A stretch of 64,000 bases of DNA from Niebla homalea (taxonomy: Eukaryota > Ascomycota > Lecanoromycetes > Lecanorales > Ramalinaceae), in contig JAHGAU010000003.1 in NCBI GenBank assembly GCA_019925105.1, positions 1,736,001-1,800,000 of the forward strand. The letters are read 5' to 3'. Below, in pieces: positions 1-11,186 of the stretch. The notes under the pieces were generated by a model, which did not search any database, was not told where the DNA came from, and saw only the letters and a program-made list of their open reading frames with translations. The position numbers and the translations under genes were made by a program. The stretch's first letter is position 1. Every line of letters starts with the position of its first letter.

Positions 1-2919
1 ACGACCAGCGAATGGCAGCTGTTGTAAGTTTTGCCATTTTCTTGTTCTTTTTTTTTTGCTGCAAGAGGGGGATTGGATTTTGGGGCACAGGAGAGCGTTT
101 TTTTTTTTTTGGTGTTTTTCCCAAGTTTCTAAATTGTGAAGAAAGGTACCTCGCTGCTGCGATACTGCTTCTGTTCTTTCTACATGGGAAACGTGTTCGG
201 CTCCGTTTCGATCTCGTCTCATCTCGTGGCGCCTGAAGATGTTAGCAGTGTCGCGGAAACATGGGCATTTATCGAAGTGGTCCATGTATAATAGACCGCT
301 ACCGATCATTCGAGCTGGACGCAAGTCAGCCACTGCTCACAACGGCACGTGGGAAGCGCTCGCAGTCTGAAGGGGTGTCCCATTGATGGCAACCTTGAGT
401 ACATCGATTGGTGTGAAGGCCTAGCGATACTCGCAAGCTTGCGGCCGATGTTGCACGGCGCCGAACGTTTGTGTCATCGTTCCTTTGCCAGCTGGGTCAC
501 TAGCCTTTTGGCGATGGGTAACAGGCGATGGGCAACAGGCTAGAATCCGTCCATTGATCATCTCGTCATGTCCCCCGGCTTTATGCCGAACCCTTCTCGA
601 CTAATTACATCGATCATGTAACGTCGGTCCTCCGCCGAGTGTCAGAAGCAACTCCCTCCCTCCCTCCCTCATCCCGACCACCCCGCTCTACCACGAATTC
701 CAACTCTCAGATCTCCCTCTCCTCCTTCACGCCGGTACCTCATCCACCATGCCCTCCTCACCCTCTACGCAGACCAGCCCCTACCGCTCCTCCTTCGCCA
801 CCTACGACCGCCGTGCGGGCATCACCCCCACCACCCCCCTTTCCCCCTGCCTCCTTCAGCTTTTCCTCTAACGCAAATCATCCCTCACTCCCCTGCACCC
901 ACCCACCACCCAACAATCACCCCCGAGTCCCCCAACGGACGGATGCCGGCGCTCATCCCAGCCACGGCCACTCTGTGCCCTTTGCCAACGAAAGAGAATC
1001 ATCCACCAGCGCCGCCGGTGATTCTTTCGCGCAGCGCAAGGGATGGATGGATGGATGATCGATATTTGTCACTCCAAACCTCGTTTTCCCCCCGGCCCGC
1101 GGCAAACAAATCCCTCGTCCCATACTCTTCGGGATGTGGAAGATGACGGTGTGCTGGGATGGCGGTGCAACGCGCTAGGATCCTCACCGCCGGCGGCGAG
1201 ACCAGTTGTCATGTCAGTTTCTCCGACCTTTGGAGTTCTTGACTGCGTAGATGATACTGTGGAGAGGGGTTGAGGCATATGGGATCGGAGAAAGGGAGAT
1301 TAGAGGGCCGGGTGGTGGTGGTGGTAGAGGTGGTAGATGTGATGGGAGTGCTATTGGGGTTTAAATCCAAATTTTTTGTGGCATGCGGGGTTGTGTATCA
1401 AGCCGGTCGATCTGGTGAGGAATCGATGCCGGTGTCCGAGAGGTGAATGTAAGGGGAAGGTATTGATGGGTGGGTTTGACGAGGTGGAGGTTGTGGAGGT
1501 GGAGATGGTGAAGAAAGAAGGGTTCCTTGACAGGGGGCAGACGAAGGTAGACGCGGGAGAGGGGGAGGCGGCGAAAGCGTTGGTGGAAAATGTGTGAGGG
1601 ATTTTGGGAGATCGGTGGTGAGATGGAAACGGTGAGGATGGAGTAAAGAACGCGGTAGATGTTGGAGGAGTGGCAGCCAGGAATCTTGGTGGACCCGGAT
1701 GGGGTGATGGGGCGAGAATGGTGGCGTGGATTGCAGTGTGCAGGGAATAAAACATGATGACGGTATGAATGCGACACGAGACGAAATCATCCTGATGATA
1801 TTTTTTGAACAGGAGCGGCATAGCTAGCCTTTGCGGGACCATAAACGACTCATTTCAATGGCCCTCCTTGAGGAAACTTGCCTGAGGCATAAATCTCGCA
1901 GCTCTAGGTTGATATAAGAAATGGATTCGTGGTCAGGCGGATTGCTATCCTTTGAGGAATCTCTTACTACGAAATTGTTATAAGACTGAGCGTGTTAATA
2001 CCTACAACCTGGTTTCTTGTTAGACTCGATGTGTCTTGCGTTTCGGGTGAACTACATTTGAGAACTTGGGACATTGATGAAATCGATGAAGTGCTCCGAG
2101 AATTGTTTCTTTAAGCGAATGATGGCGGAACCGCTGCTGGCTCATACACTTAACCACTCTTAGGATAAGATTGACGAAAATGCCCCAAAACTATATGCAT
2201 CCCAGTGAAACGTGGGGCCAATATTTCTTCCTGCATTATAAGACCTTTGCAACATCCATTCAATTTGAGAAACGATTCTAGAATTCATTCACCTGAATAT
2301 AACGTAGGTCCAGTATTGCTTCGGACGATTAAAAAAGCGCTAGGGTATTGAAAAAAGTAGAAGAAAAGCCTCTGAGATGTACCAGCTCGGTTGAATCCAT
2401 GATGGACTCAGCCGGGCAAACGATCTATCGAGTATCAAGAAAATAAGCAAGCATTTTTGCTGCTCACAAATCCCATGGCTCCTTCTACCTCATGCACTGA
2501 TATGGGATATGGCTTGCAACACTTTGTTTCACATGAGCTGCACATTGCCGTCCTATGCAAGGGCGGGAAGAGAGCGGCTTGACGGAAGCAACGGGCCACG
2601 AAGCGTCCACGTGTGAAGATCGGAGAACCTCAGATGTGCACGTACTCTGGCACGGGATTTGGATGTTGATGAAGACGGCGTTTCCGAATGGAGTTTGGTG
2701 CATCGAGTGGCTGCAGGAGCGGATTTCCGAAAGGAGAATGTGGGGGTGTCGATTCGCTAATCATTGCAGTGCCATTTCCCACTCTCCTCGTAAACCATTG
2801 CAAGCCTACATGCTGGGACCAAGTTGGTGAATGTAATAAGCCAAATGTGTGTCTGTCTTCTCTCGCATCTCGCCACATGAGTGTACATTTCCGTCCCACA
2901 CTCATTGTAGTCGCCCTCG
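1..2919. other. Gap without a supportable gene (low-complexity sequence)
   Basis: I could not support a gene here. The left end has poly-T runs near 45-60 and 100-112. About 650-930 is pyrimidine-rich with CCTC repeats and gives Pro/Ser-rich open frames in more than one phase. Near 1,040-1,060 there is a short GGAT repeat. About 1,290-1,700 is purine-rich on the plus strand (GGTGGT and GGAGGT runs), and its complement gives His/Pro/Ser-rich open frames in all three phases, which indicates composition rather than coding. About 1,850-2,920 shows nothing recognisable and probably holds the 3' UTR of the membrane-protein gene that starts at 4,272 on the minus strand. A short or poorly conserved gene cannot be excluded. 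Confidence 0.5.
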
Positions 2920-4272
2920 TTAGACCCTCATGTCCCCATTTCGTACGCGGTCCATATCCTTGTCCATGCGCTGCTGACTGGTTGGAATTTCCGCCCACAT
3001 GGTGCCCCACCATCCACTGTCTTCTCTGCCTTGCAAGGTTCCCAAGGACTGGTCGGCCATCTGGGCCAGACTCTCGCTTGAGCCGCTCCGATGGGCAGAT
3101 GGCTGTCGCAGTACGGTTGCTCGCTGCTGTAGCTTATGTTTCACCATGATCGATTCTTGCATCGAGTTGGGGCCGGTCTTGATTGGGACGTCAGGTCTGG
3201 AACTTGCTCTGGGCGCCGTGGGCGGTACCGATTGCTCCAATTCGACCATTGACGACTGATGCTCGCCAGAAGATAAGTCCGAAAGGGAACGCTCATTGGA
3301 GAATGAAACTTTGGCCCTGGGTCCATAGGCGAATGTTGCTAAGCTGTAGTTCTGTTGCTGGCTGTCTTTTGGTGATGCTGGGGATTTCCAGCTTGGCTGA
3401 CTCCTGGTCACTGGCTTTGGGCTTCCCAATGAATTGGTGAAATCGGAGCTTTTGGCATATCGGTTGCCACCGTTGAAATTGAAAGATCTTGATTGTGAAG
3501 TGATGGCCATCAATTGGTTCAGAACGACGAATTCGATCTTCAGCTTGAAGGCATAGACGAAATTCTGAGTCGGCTCCTTGGGGAAATGCTCGTTGGTGTA
3601 AGCGAGGACAAGGATAATTACATCAGCCAGTATGATGTAGGTATTGATGAAGACAAGATCCCATTTGACACGCTTGACATTGACCCTATCATTCGGGGCG
3701 AGCACTTTCATCGTGCCCCAGATGTACAGAAGCGAAAGAGTCGCTTCTTGAAGCAAAAATGCTAGTTGCGAGATGCGCACCATTATGCTGTCCCAAGGAG
3801 ACCATAGTTTCGTGATATTCAGCTTTGTATCAGTTGAAGCCCATGTGGTGACCCATTGAGGAATCTCAATCAGGATCGAGCTTGCGATAATGAAGATAAG
3901 ACAGCCGCGAAGGATGCTGTAATTGCGAATGACAAGATGCAGTCTCGAATAGAGAACAAAGCTTTGCCCGGTGACCATCATAGACCAGCCAAATAGGATG
4001 AAGGCAGTGTTCAATGCCCATGGTGATCCAGGTGTCCACCACTGCAGGATGTATCCGATGCTATGAAAACACACTCCCCACGCCGCGATGATCAAACTCC
4101 AGAAGTAGAGACCTTTCTTCTTCTTGAAGACACGTAGAACAGTGACGCTGATCTCCAGAACTAGGTAGAGCGCAATGCCCATAAAAGCTGTAGACATGCC
4201 AAAGATCGCGGCGGGCATAGGCGGGGGACTGCCTGCATGGAGAACATCTTTCCAAGGAGAAGTTTGAACCAT
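2920..4272 (-). CDS. Seven-helix fungal integral membrane protein (DUF7703-like)
   Basis: A single-exon reading frame of 450 codons encodes an integral membrane protein. The first ~250 residues hold seven hydrophobic segments (about residues 23-46, 54-76, 88-110, 121-146, 163-186, 202-226 and 236-256) separated by short charged loops. The last ~190 residues form a hydrophilic Ser/Pro/Gln-rich tail with no helix, expected to be cytoplasmic. This layout, and the stretches reading ALNTAFILFGWSMM and DLVFINTYIILADVIIL, match my memory of the fungal DUF7703 family, which has no assigned function. A GPCR-like sensor role would be pure inference. The start is the first Met, a few residues before a Pro-rich segment and the first helix. 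No intron is needed. The 5' side faces a ~0.7-kb gap before the tRNA gene. Confidence 0.8.
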   Translation of the reverse strand: MVQTSPWKDVLHAGSPPPMPAAIFGMSTAFMGIALYLVLEISVTVLRVFKKKKGLYFWSLIIAAWGVCFHSIGYILQWWTPGSPWALNTAFILFGWSMMVTGQSFVLYSRLHLVIRNYSILRGCLIFIIASSILIEIPQWVTTWASTDTKLNITKLWSPWDSIMVRISQLAFLLQEATLSLLYIWGTMKVLAPNDRVNVKRVKWDLVFINTYIILADVIILVLAYTNEHFPKEPTQNFVYAFKLKIEFVVLNQLMAITSQSRSFNFNGGNRYAKSSDFTNSLGSPKPVTRSQPSWKSPASPKDSQQQNYSLATFAYGPRAKVSFSNERSLSDLSSGEHQSSMVELEQSVPPTAPRASSRPDVPIKTGPNSMQESIMVKHKLQQRATVLRQPSAHRSGSSESLAQMADQSLGTLQGREDSGWWGTMWAEIPTSQQRMDKDMDRVRNGDMRV

Positions 4273-4948
4273 CGTGGAGACGATTGGGGGGTTAAGGACG
4301 AAGAATGCAAAGAGTCGATGATTTCAATGTCAAGATTCGTTTGTTCTCAGGAGATGGGACGACGATTTTATACTGAGGTTCCGCGAAGGCCACTTGGTCC
4401 GGACCCATGCTCGAATCAAATCTATGGTTTATTTAGCAGGTATGTGTAGTGTGATGTGCATGACTGTGCCTTCGTAGCCGACCACACGGACGGCACATGG
4501 AGATTTCTAGAGGCTCATGCAGTGCAAAGACGGAATGAAAGATGCCCCCCTTCGCTAGTGTAGACAAGGGCAAGTGAGACGGCTCTCGAAACCTTGACCG
4601 AAGACGTAACTAAACGCTATCGGGATTTTCGCCTGTTTATGAGAAGCTTTTTGATACGATAGAACAATTTAGAAATGGCATTGTACGCTGATTTACTCCT
4701 TTCCAATGGTGCTAATGTAGAAGGCGAAAAAATCCCAGACAGCAGCATGAAGATCATCAGTTGGCCCAACGTGATATGAATGCTCAAGTAGTATGAATTA
4801 GTAGATTCTGGACATTGATAGGAGATGGCAAGGAGAGCAGCGACCGGAAGAGATCGCTTCTAGGGAGCACAACCCCAATCTCGTCTAACTTGAAGCACGT
4901 GGTCTTTCGCTCGTGCAAGATCGCTATCCCATCCTGCTGGTGCAGAGC
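4273..4948. other. Intergenic region, presumed promoter of the DUF7703-like gene
   Basis: About 680 bases lie between the minus-strand membrane-protein start (4,272) and the tRNA terminator. I see no credible coding frame and no clear element beyond A+T-rich patches near 4,620-4,700. It presumably carries the promoter and 5' UTR of the membrane-protein gene; no motif was identified to prove this. Confidence 0.4.
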
Positions 4949-4953
4949 AAAAA
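4949..4953 (-). terminator. RNA polymerase III oligo-T terminator of tRNA-Gly
   Basis: On the minus strand a run of five T residues lies about 18 bases downstream of the tRNA 3' end. An oligo-T run of this length is the usual RNA polymerase III stop signal. Confidence 0.6.
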
Positions 4954-4971
4954 TTGAAATATTGTATCCTG

Positions 4972-5052
4972 TGCACTGTCCGTGAATCGAACACGGGGCT
5001 GGTCGATGTTGTGTGTTGGCAACGACCAAGTTTACCACTAACCCAACAGTGC
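4972..5052 (-). tRNA. tRNA-Gly (anticodon GCC) with a 10-nt intron
   Basis: Read on the minus strand, an 81-nt cloverleaf forms. The 7-bp acceptor stem GCACTGT/ACAGTGC is perfect, with discriminator A at 4,972. The D arm contains TTAGTGGTAAACT. The anticodon stem GGTCG/CGACC encloses a 17-nt loop, and the T arm has CCGTG-TTCGATT-CACGG. The loop reads TT-GCC-A, then ten extra bases, then T. This places anticodon GCC at 5,018-5,020 and an intron at 5,007-5,016, one base 3' of the anticodon, the canonical position for nuclear tRNA introns. Internal A-box and B-box promoter sequences are present in their normal places. It lies between the membrane-protein gene and the hexosaminidase gene and is independent of both. 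Confidence 0.93.
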
Positions 5053-5242
5053 TGATGAGAGGAATTCGCAATATTACATAATATGATGTGTTGAAAAGAA
5101 TGTGAATGCGGGACCTTATCACGATACCAGTGATGCGGCCACATGCAGACCGTTTTTTCGAGAATGGACGTGGCCTGAGTACTAGAAGGGGTTTTCATGG
5201 CGTGATTGCTAACCAAACATGTAAAATGTACAGGTATCCCAG

Positions 5243-7205
5243 CTACGTCCCGGGCCCTACGCACATACTCCCATTCTGTGTACAAAACGGCATCTGCACC
5301 ATCCCCGCCCTGATCCCCCTCCCCACCATCCGTTCCCTCCACTCCGCCAACCTCGGACTCGCCTCAATTTGGCTTCTATTTTGCCCGCTCGCATCTTTCG
5401 CTCCACTCCACAATACCTCCCCGGCCGCACTGGCCCGAGGCCATGCGATGCTGTCAAAATTGCTGGGATCGATCTGCTCGGCCCACATGTGGACTTCGCC
5501 ACCTAGGACAAGGGACGAGAGATTGGCAGGCACGCCGGCAAGAGGGTCGTAAGAGTAGACCAAGCGCCAATTCTTGAGCGGGGTGCAGTAATCATTGTAG
5601 GGGTAGGCGGCGATGGAAAGGGCACCAGGGGGTGAGTCGACCCAAGCGCCGTGGCCACAGTCAAGGTACTATGTTGCAACCGTGTCAGGATTGTGTGCCT
5701 CCTGGGTTCCTGTGTGGGAGACAAGGTGAGAAAGAAAGGTGTGAGGCAAGCATACCCAGTAGTTGTAGTCTCCCGCCAACGCTTTGTGTCCTCTCTGGAC
5801 CGTGCGGGCGACGGCATCGGGACCGAGAGCACCCCATGTTTGCACTACCACGTCTGAGCCCAGGGTCAAATTCCATTGAAGAAGTTGCTCCTCCCATACC
5901 ACCGGTATCAAGCCAGCTTTGCGGAGAGCATTGTGATTGAAGTCTAGGAAGGACTGGAGTAATGGTTGGAGGACCTTGGAGTCATTTGACTCCACACCCG
6001 AGTCCAGCAGGTATGCATTGGCGTTGACTTCGTCGCCTCCTGTATGGTAGTAGGAGGCGTAAGGGGACAGGCGTGGCAAGAGGTCATTCCAGAGAGCGGT
6101 CAAAAAGTTTGTGACGGCGGTATTGTTAAGTTTGAATTGACCACTGGGAGGCTCAGCGCTATAGGTTGCCCAAGCCGGTTGAACGTTGAATGCAGTGATC
6201 AGAGCTGGGTAGCCGAACCAAACGGATGCAGTGTGCCCAGGCATATCGGTCTCGATGATCACTTCCACTCCTCCATAGGCTCCATGCTCTTGTATCATGT
6301 TCAGATCGTCAGGTGTGTAATGCATACCCGGGGCGTACGCTCCCTTGTCCGCCAAATCTGGCAATTTTGGGATCTCGAGCGGCCAAGATTGCGCGTCTGT
6401 GATATGCAGATGCAGCCTATTGAACTTGTTCCAGGACAAAGCATCGATTGTTCGGCATATGTCCGAAGGAGGGAAGTAATTTCTGGCGACATCCATGTTC
6501 AGCCCCCGATGCTGGAAAGTGGGCTTGTCGCTGATTGAGACAGGCGCGTAAGGCATGTAAACGCCACCTGAGCTGTGTGCATAGAACAATTGTTCAAGGG
6601 TGCTGAGGCCGCGCAGCAGTCCCAAACTGGACAAGCTGCTAAGGGTGATTTGGCCATTTTGTTGGACTGTGAGCGTGTACGATTCATCCACCTCGCCTGC
6701 CCTGGATTTGAAGAAATCCGGCTTGTCAGAAGAATTGAGGCGCAATATCACGCCGGTAATGGCTGTTTTGGGGCCATCGATGTCCGGCTCGAAGACTTGA
6801 TTGCGCGGGTGAAACTTCCATGGAATAAAGGCATCGTTGTAGAGATGGTATGAGGTGCGTTGAACAGCAGCATTGAGGAAGCTGCTGGTAGTGATGGGTC
6901 CGCTAGCACTCTGATTTGAGTATGCCTGCGTCTGTGAGAGGGGTAAGCATGATGGTCATTGGGAAACCGGGGAGCGGGTGGTAATTGGTAATTACAGCAT
7001 TGCTGCTTGCATTGTTGCTTGCAATGGTAAAGGGCAGCTCATCTGGCAGCCACAAGACACCTGTTCCTAGTGACTGTGCTGAAGGCACTGGCCACAGTGG
7101 AGCCCCAGACACGTACAAAGGTGAGATATAAACCAATAGCGCTACAAGAACGTGTATCCTGGCGAGCCTGGCTCGGAGGCAAGGGAGGGTGGGCAAGCTC
7201 GGCAT
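5243..7205 (-). CDS. Secreted GH20 beta-N-acetylhexosaminidase (exochitinase)
   Basis: This enzyme releases terminal N-acetylglucosamine from chitin oligomers outside the cell or in the wall. I model three exons: 7,205-6,996, 6,931-5,756 and 5,668-5,243, giving 603 residues, normal for fungal GH20 enzymes. Intron 1 (6,995-6,932) starts GTAATT; the acceptor could also be 6 bases further on, in frame. Intron 2 (5,755-5,669) starts GTATGC, and its removal restores the expected DYNYWYLDCGHG junction. Residues ~15-35 form a signal peptide or anchor. The N-terminal alpha/beta domain is followed by the TIM barrel with FQHRGLNMDVAR, HLHITDAQSWP and the catalytic pair in YYHTGGDEVN (Asp-Glu near residues 370-371). 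The C-terminal part has GGEVHMWAEQ and several N-glycosylation sites. The start is the Met directly before the signal peptide; upstream Mets are unlikely. Confidence 0.93.
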
Positions 7206-8293
7206 CTTCTCGGCTAAATCTTGTTCTAGCTCCGGGCTGTTGTACAAGTAGAATAGTGCCCCTCGTTGCTCAAAATCAATTGCAATGATAACAAGGTGCA
7301 AAGGAACTTGCGAATGCTACAAAATGAATGTTCTGGTGATCTTAAAGGCGGCGATGTGTATCTTCGAGTAGAGACGGTGATGCTTCATCATGCACCTTTC
7401 ATCTGCACCTTCCAATTTCCAATCCTGAGACTGGATGCCTCTCGCCGCTCTCGGACCACCTCATTCCTTCGACAATAGGTGCTAGATCCTTGCCCTACGA
7501 TATCGAGCTGCAGCTCATCTTGCAAGTTCAAGAGAATAACATTCGTCTCCATGTCCCTCGGCCAGTGCGAGGTCATCACATTGATGATCACATGCATAAG
7601 CGAGAACCCTTTTTACCATCCACCTGCTGCTTCGGGAAAGATCAGTCGCGGCTCCTCACCTTTCGACACGTTTGAACGATAACCTGTGGAACCTACGGAT
7701 TACAAGCCGTCATCAGCTCTGCTCCAAATTATTGGGCTAGACCCATCATATAATAACGTTAACCTTAACGTTGTCACCGTGCTTCATAGTGATTGTTTGG
7801 ATCATGATCCAGGCTTTGTCTGGCCCTCTGAGTATGCCGACTGGAAATTGTTATCTTTCTCCTTATTTGATGCCCGCGCAGTGAAGGTAACACTGCCACC
7901 TGGGCCCACCCTTTGTTTGGTCAATGCGAAGGCTGTTGTGACGTCATGTCTCTGCAATTCAGCTTCACACGTACCGTTGACTTCCATTTGCTTTCACCAT
8001 CTCCTTGAGAATTGAACACCAACATTGATCAAGGATAAGTGGAGATGGTGGATGTACGCAATCAATTCGATTCCTTTCATTGATTGTGAATGGCGTACGA
8101 AATCCTTTCACAGGACCAGGCACTGTTGTCGTACACTCGCATTTCCCAGCCTGGTTGAAACAGGTCTTCAATCGATATTGGCCTGGCTGTTGCTAGCACG
8201 TCCATAACCGATGGCCTAGAAATTCACAAAGTCTCATTCAGTCATGCATCGATTTTCATTGTTCCAGCATGGACATCAGCAATCTGTTCCATA
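7206..8293. other. Intergenic region upstream of the hexosaminidase gene
   Basis: Nearly 1.1 kb separates the hexosaminidase start from the 2EXR-like pseudogene. Only short open frames occur, none with recognisable content or splice structure. It should contain the hexosaminidase promoter. I did not find a motif strong enough to list separately. Confidence 0.4.
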
Positions 8294-9394
8294 ATGAGGT
8301 TCAACCACCAGAGTTCGGGAAAGCCAACATGGCAACAGGCGAACAAATCCTTAGTCCCTAGCTGGAGACCGAGCAGCCTTAGGCACATGTATGAAGGCAA
8401 CGCTGCTGTCAGCTTGACCAGACGCATTTCGGATCAGAGCCTGGCTAAGTCGCAAGGGTCAAGCCTGCTGATGAAGCTTCCCTACGATGTGCGACCCCTC
8501 GTCTATGAGCACTTGTTCTAGGAGAGAACGGTACGTGCAACTAGAACCGCCATGGGTCAATTGATTTTCGAGCGTCTTGCGTCCGGACCCGAGACGCCGA
8601 ATACTGCTGCCATCAGTGGACGCGATGTCATACCGATGCCTGACCTTACGATGGCTCCGCTAACTCACGAGGAACGCAGGACCTGCACATACAGCCTGTT
8701 ACTAACGTCCCACGCCTTCCTTGGTGAAGCAATCGCCCTGTTCTGGAAGCAAAGGCGTCTGATGATAGCATCCATCAAAACACTGGTTGATCTGCAGTCA
8801 ACATACTTCCGGCCGCAGCATTTCGCTCGGTTGCGACATTGGCATGTATCCTTGATCCTCCAGGGCGGTACTTGTGGGATTTACAATTGGAAATTGTCAA
8901 CTGATAAGCGTCCACTTCTGTAGGATTCTTTTTGGACGACTATAGCACAGATGGACCTGCTGTCTTTCACGGCTTGGATACGCCTCCCAATGCGTGAAGA
9001 ATACACATCCACGGATGATCTGTGTCGCGGAAACCAGCTTGAACCGCTGCTTAAGGTGCAAAACTTACGGCAGGTCGACCTCAAGATCATGCAATACCTG
9101 TGAGCCAACAAAGAAGGCATGCGCCAGCATGAAATAGCGCAGCCGATCTTAGAGCAATGGACACTTGGCAAGTACCAGCATCACCCTGACCGTATTCCAC
9201 GACTCTCTTCTAACAATGGTGGACGTGACGCAAACCACAAGACTGTGTGCCATTCAACTCTGAAGTACGATTGTCGACTAATGAAATACGAACTAGCCTT
9301 CCCACTAACACCCCAGATGGTCAATACACGCCGAAATACCTCCAAAACAACGCTTCAAACGCTCAAACAGACCTTATTCGCATCGTATATTTAG
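8294..9394 (+). pseudogene. 2EXR/F-box-like gene with three in-frame nonsense codons
   Basis: One reading frame stays protein-like from 8,294 to 9,394, interrupted only by stops at 8,519 (TAG), 8,921 (TAG) and 9,101 (TGA). No frameshift is needed across these breaks. Just before the first stop it reads MKLPYDVRPLVYEHLF, the signature start of the fungal 2EXR (F-box-like) family, usually LPxEIRxxIYEYxL. The next segments (LLLTSHAFLGEAIALFWKQR, then FARLRHWHVSL) follow the usual order of that family: a residue-rich helix about a parent structure, then the 'Arg-Leu-x-His' repeats. None of the stops can be removed by a plausible GT...AG intron. Each is explained by one transition (CAG or CAA to TAG, CGA or TGG to TGA). 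A related but intact family member lies at 15,668-16,921. The frame ends against the 3' end of the convergent DUF7702-like gene. Confidence 0.65.
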
Positions 9395-10297
9395 ACATTG
9401 TACTGGGCTGGTGGAGGGGGCTGCTGTCTCTGAGGCCACTGTTGAAGCGCATAGGTGTTGCCGTTCATCTTTCTCCCACTTATCTCGACTGATTGACTCT
9501 GTTGGAGGTCCTTAAACTTCTCCGCTACCCCTCCTGCTAGGATGAACATGATGGCCACGATCAGCTCCATAATCAGCTCCATGGCCAATCGCACCCACAC
9601 ATTCCCACCAATGATGTTGAAAGTGCTGTCATGCTTGAAATCTGCGAGCAAGCTGTACAGAACCCTCACTGCCAGAAAGGGAAATGATGCGAGCACAGAT
9701 AGCATTATACCCGGCTCTCCACGCCTCAGGCGTGAGAATTCGGGAATAGTGAACAAGGCCAGGCCGAGGGTGATGAGGTAGGTGATGAGGAAAAGTATGG
9801 CAGAAGCTTTGAGGTATTCGTAGCCTTTGTCTGCCTTGTCGGGATGCTCCAAGTCAATGCCTCCGGCAATACCGAGGATCAATGCGATCAGACACGGCAG
9901 GTGGATCAGACGCAGGGCGAGAATGAAAAAGGATCCGGGACGGAGAAAGTCATTCCTGTTGCTTATTAGCATCCTCCATGTTGGAATCAAAGGGTCCAAG
10001 GACCGATGGTACTAACACTCGTTTCAACAATCCCATGCATGCCAACAGCAATGGACTGAGGCCGATGGAGCCCAGGATGGCAGTCCAAGCAGCGTCTGTT
10101 GTGCTTCCCGGGTGATGGGCGCTGAGGATGCCTAGAGCACCACTGGCAATTCGGAGACCGCAGAAGACAACGAGGTAGACCCAGCCACTCTGCTTGAAGA
10201 AGCTTTGTCGAAAGGCGACGAAAGTCGCAGCGAGGATCAGGGGAGAGTAGATGATGAGTTCGCCTATGGCAATGCCTTCTCTTGAACCAATCGCCAT
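9391..10297 (-). CDS. Seven-helix fungal integral membrane protein (DUF7702-like)
   Basis: Two exons, 10,297-10,017 and 9,955-9,391, give 281 residues. The intron (10,016-9,956) has donor GTTAGT, a TGCTAAT branch-like sequence and acceptor CAACAG; splicing joins LLKRV to NDFLRPG in frame. Seven hydrophobic segments are visible: three in exon 1 (starting GELIIYSPLILAATFVAF, WVYLVVFCGLRI and AILGSIGLSPLLLACMGLL) and four in exon 2. A short Gln/Pro-rich tail ends the protein. The motif order (IAIGELIIYSP, GLRIASGALGIL, LRLIHLPCLIALI) fits the fungal DUF7702 family as I remember it, function unknown. The first Met within the GT-rich upstream frame is less likely than the chosen Met, which sits just before the first helix. 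It is transcribed divergently from the Zn2Cys6 gene. Confidence 0.82.
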
Positions 10298-11186
10298 GGT
10301 GGGAGGTTGCAGAAACGGGTGTGCTTTCTTGAATACAAGTGGTTGATCTCTTAATAGCAATGTAGTGGATTTAGGCAAGCGATGGCGATAGTATTTAGAG
10401 TTTGGGATGGCGAGTCGAAGACGGTGATGCGTTGCAGTAATATCCAGGGAGGAAAGCGTGGGCAGCAAAGACAAATATACCAGATGAGCAATTTACAGAA
10501 CCACACGCTTGCAGGCTCAGCCACTCAAAGCCATTGGGGCAACGGGCTGCAGTAACGTTTCAAAGCACGCACAAACCACGGGAGACAGTAGGATCTCTGT
10601 TGACTGTACGTGGCGGACATCGCAGTAATTTCCTAAATTTTCTAAATCCTAGGGACATACGAGGCTGAGTGAGGGAGCTGCATCGCTTGCCAGTTTCACC
10701 CTTTATATGCTGTCCGAGGCTTTGGCCTTTTCAGGAAGAAAATGCGAGGGTAGTGAATCAGTTCGCGAAGCTACCACGTCTTGGAGGTTAGTCTGGATGA
10801 CCAAGCTCGAAGCGATTGTGGCTGCCGTTTGCCCGTCAAGCTTGGTTCTCCTCACTCAGCCTTGTCAGCTCACTGCAGACTGGAGATAGTCCTTACCCGC
10901 TGACGCTATGAATCGGGTCATCTGCCCGACCATGCTCCAATACAACAAAACAGAGAAAGGCGTAAAGAATCACGAATACTAAGCAGCTACATTGTAGAAC
11001 GTGGGAAAGCTCCGTTGACAGGTAACAAGTATTATTAGAAGAACTTTACGGGCCTGGTGGAAGATCATCACTTGCGCAATTTTTCCGCTTGTCCCTTACA
11101 AACTTGCCTATCATCTCAATAGATACCAGAACAGGAAGTTTTCGCGCTCACGGCATATAGTCTACTCGCTAATAGCGGCACAGGGA
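10298..11186. promoter_or_regulatory. Divergent intergenic region between DUF7702-like gene and Zn2Cys6 gene
   Basis: About 890 bases separate the start of the minus-strand membrane protein (10,297) from the start of the plus-strand regulator (11,187). No coding frame is convincing. Both promoters must lie here, and shared regulation is possible but not shown by any motif I could identify. Confidence 0.45.

Noticed and set aside
639..1058. Pro/Ser-rich open frame of 139 codons on plus
   Set aside because: Compositional: the C/T-rich stretch is open in more than one phase, and no domain, splice signal or conserved segment supports it.
1351..1842. 163-codon minus-strand open frame rich in Ser, Pro and His
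   Set aside because: All three minus phases are open over the same purine/pyrimidine-skewed sequence, which indicates base composition and not a gene.
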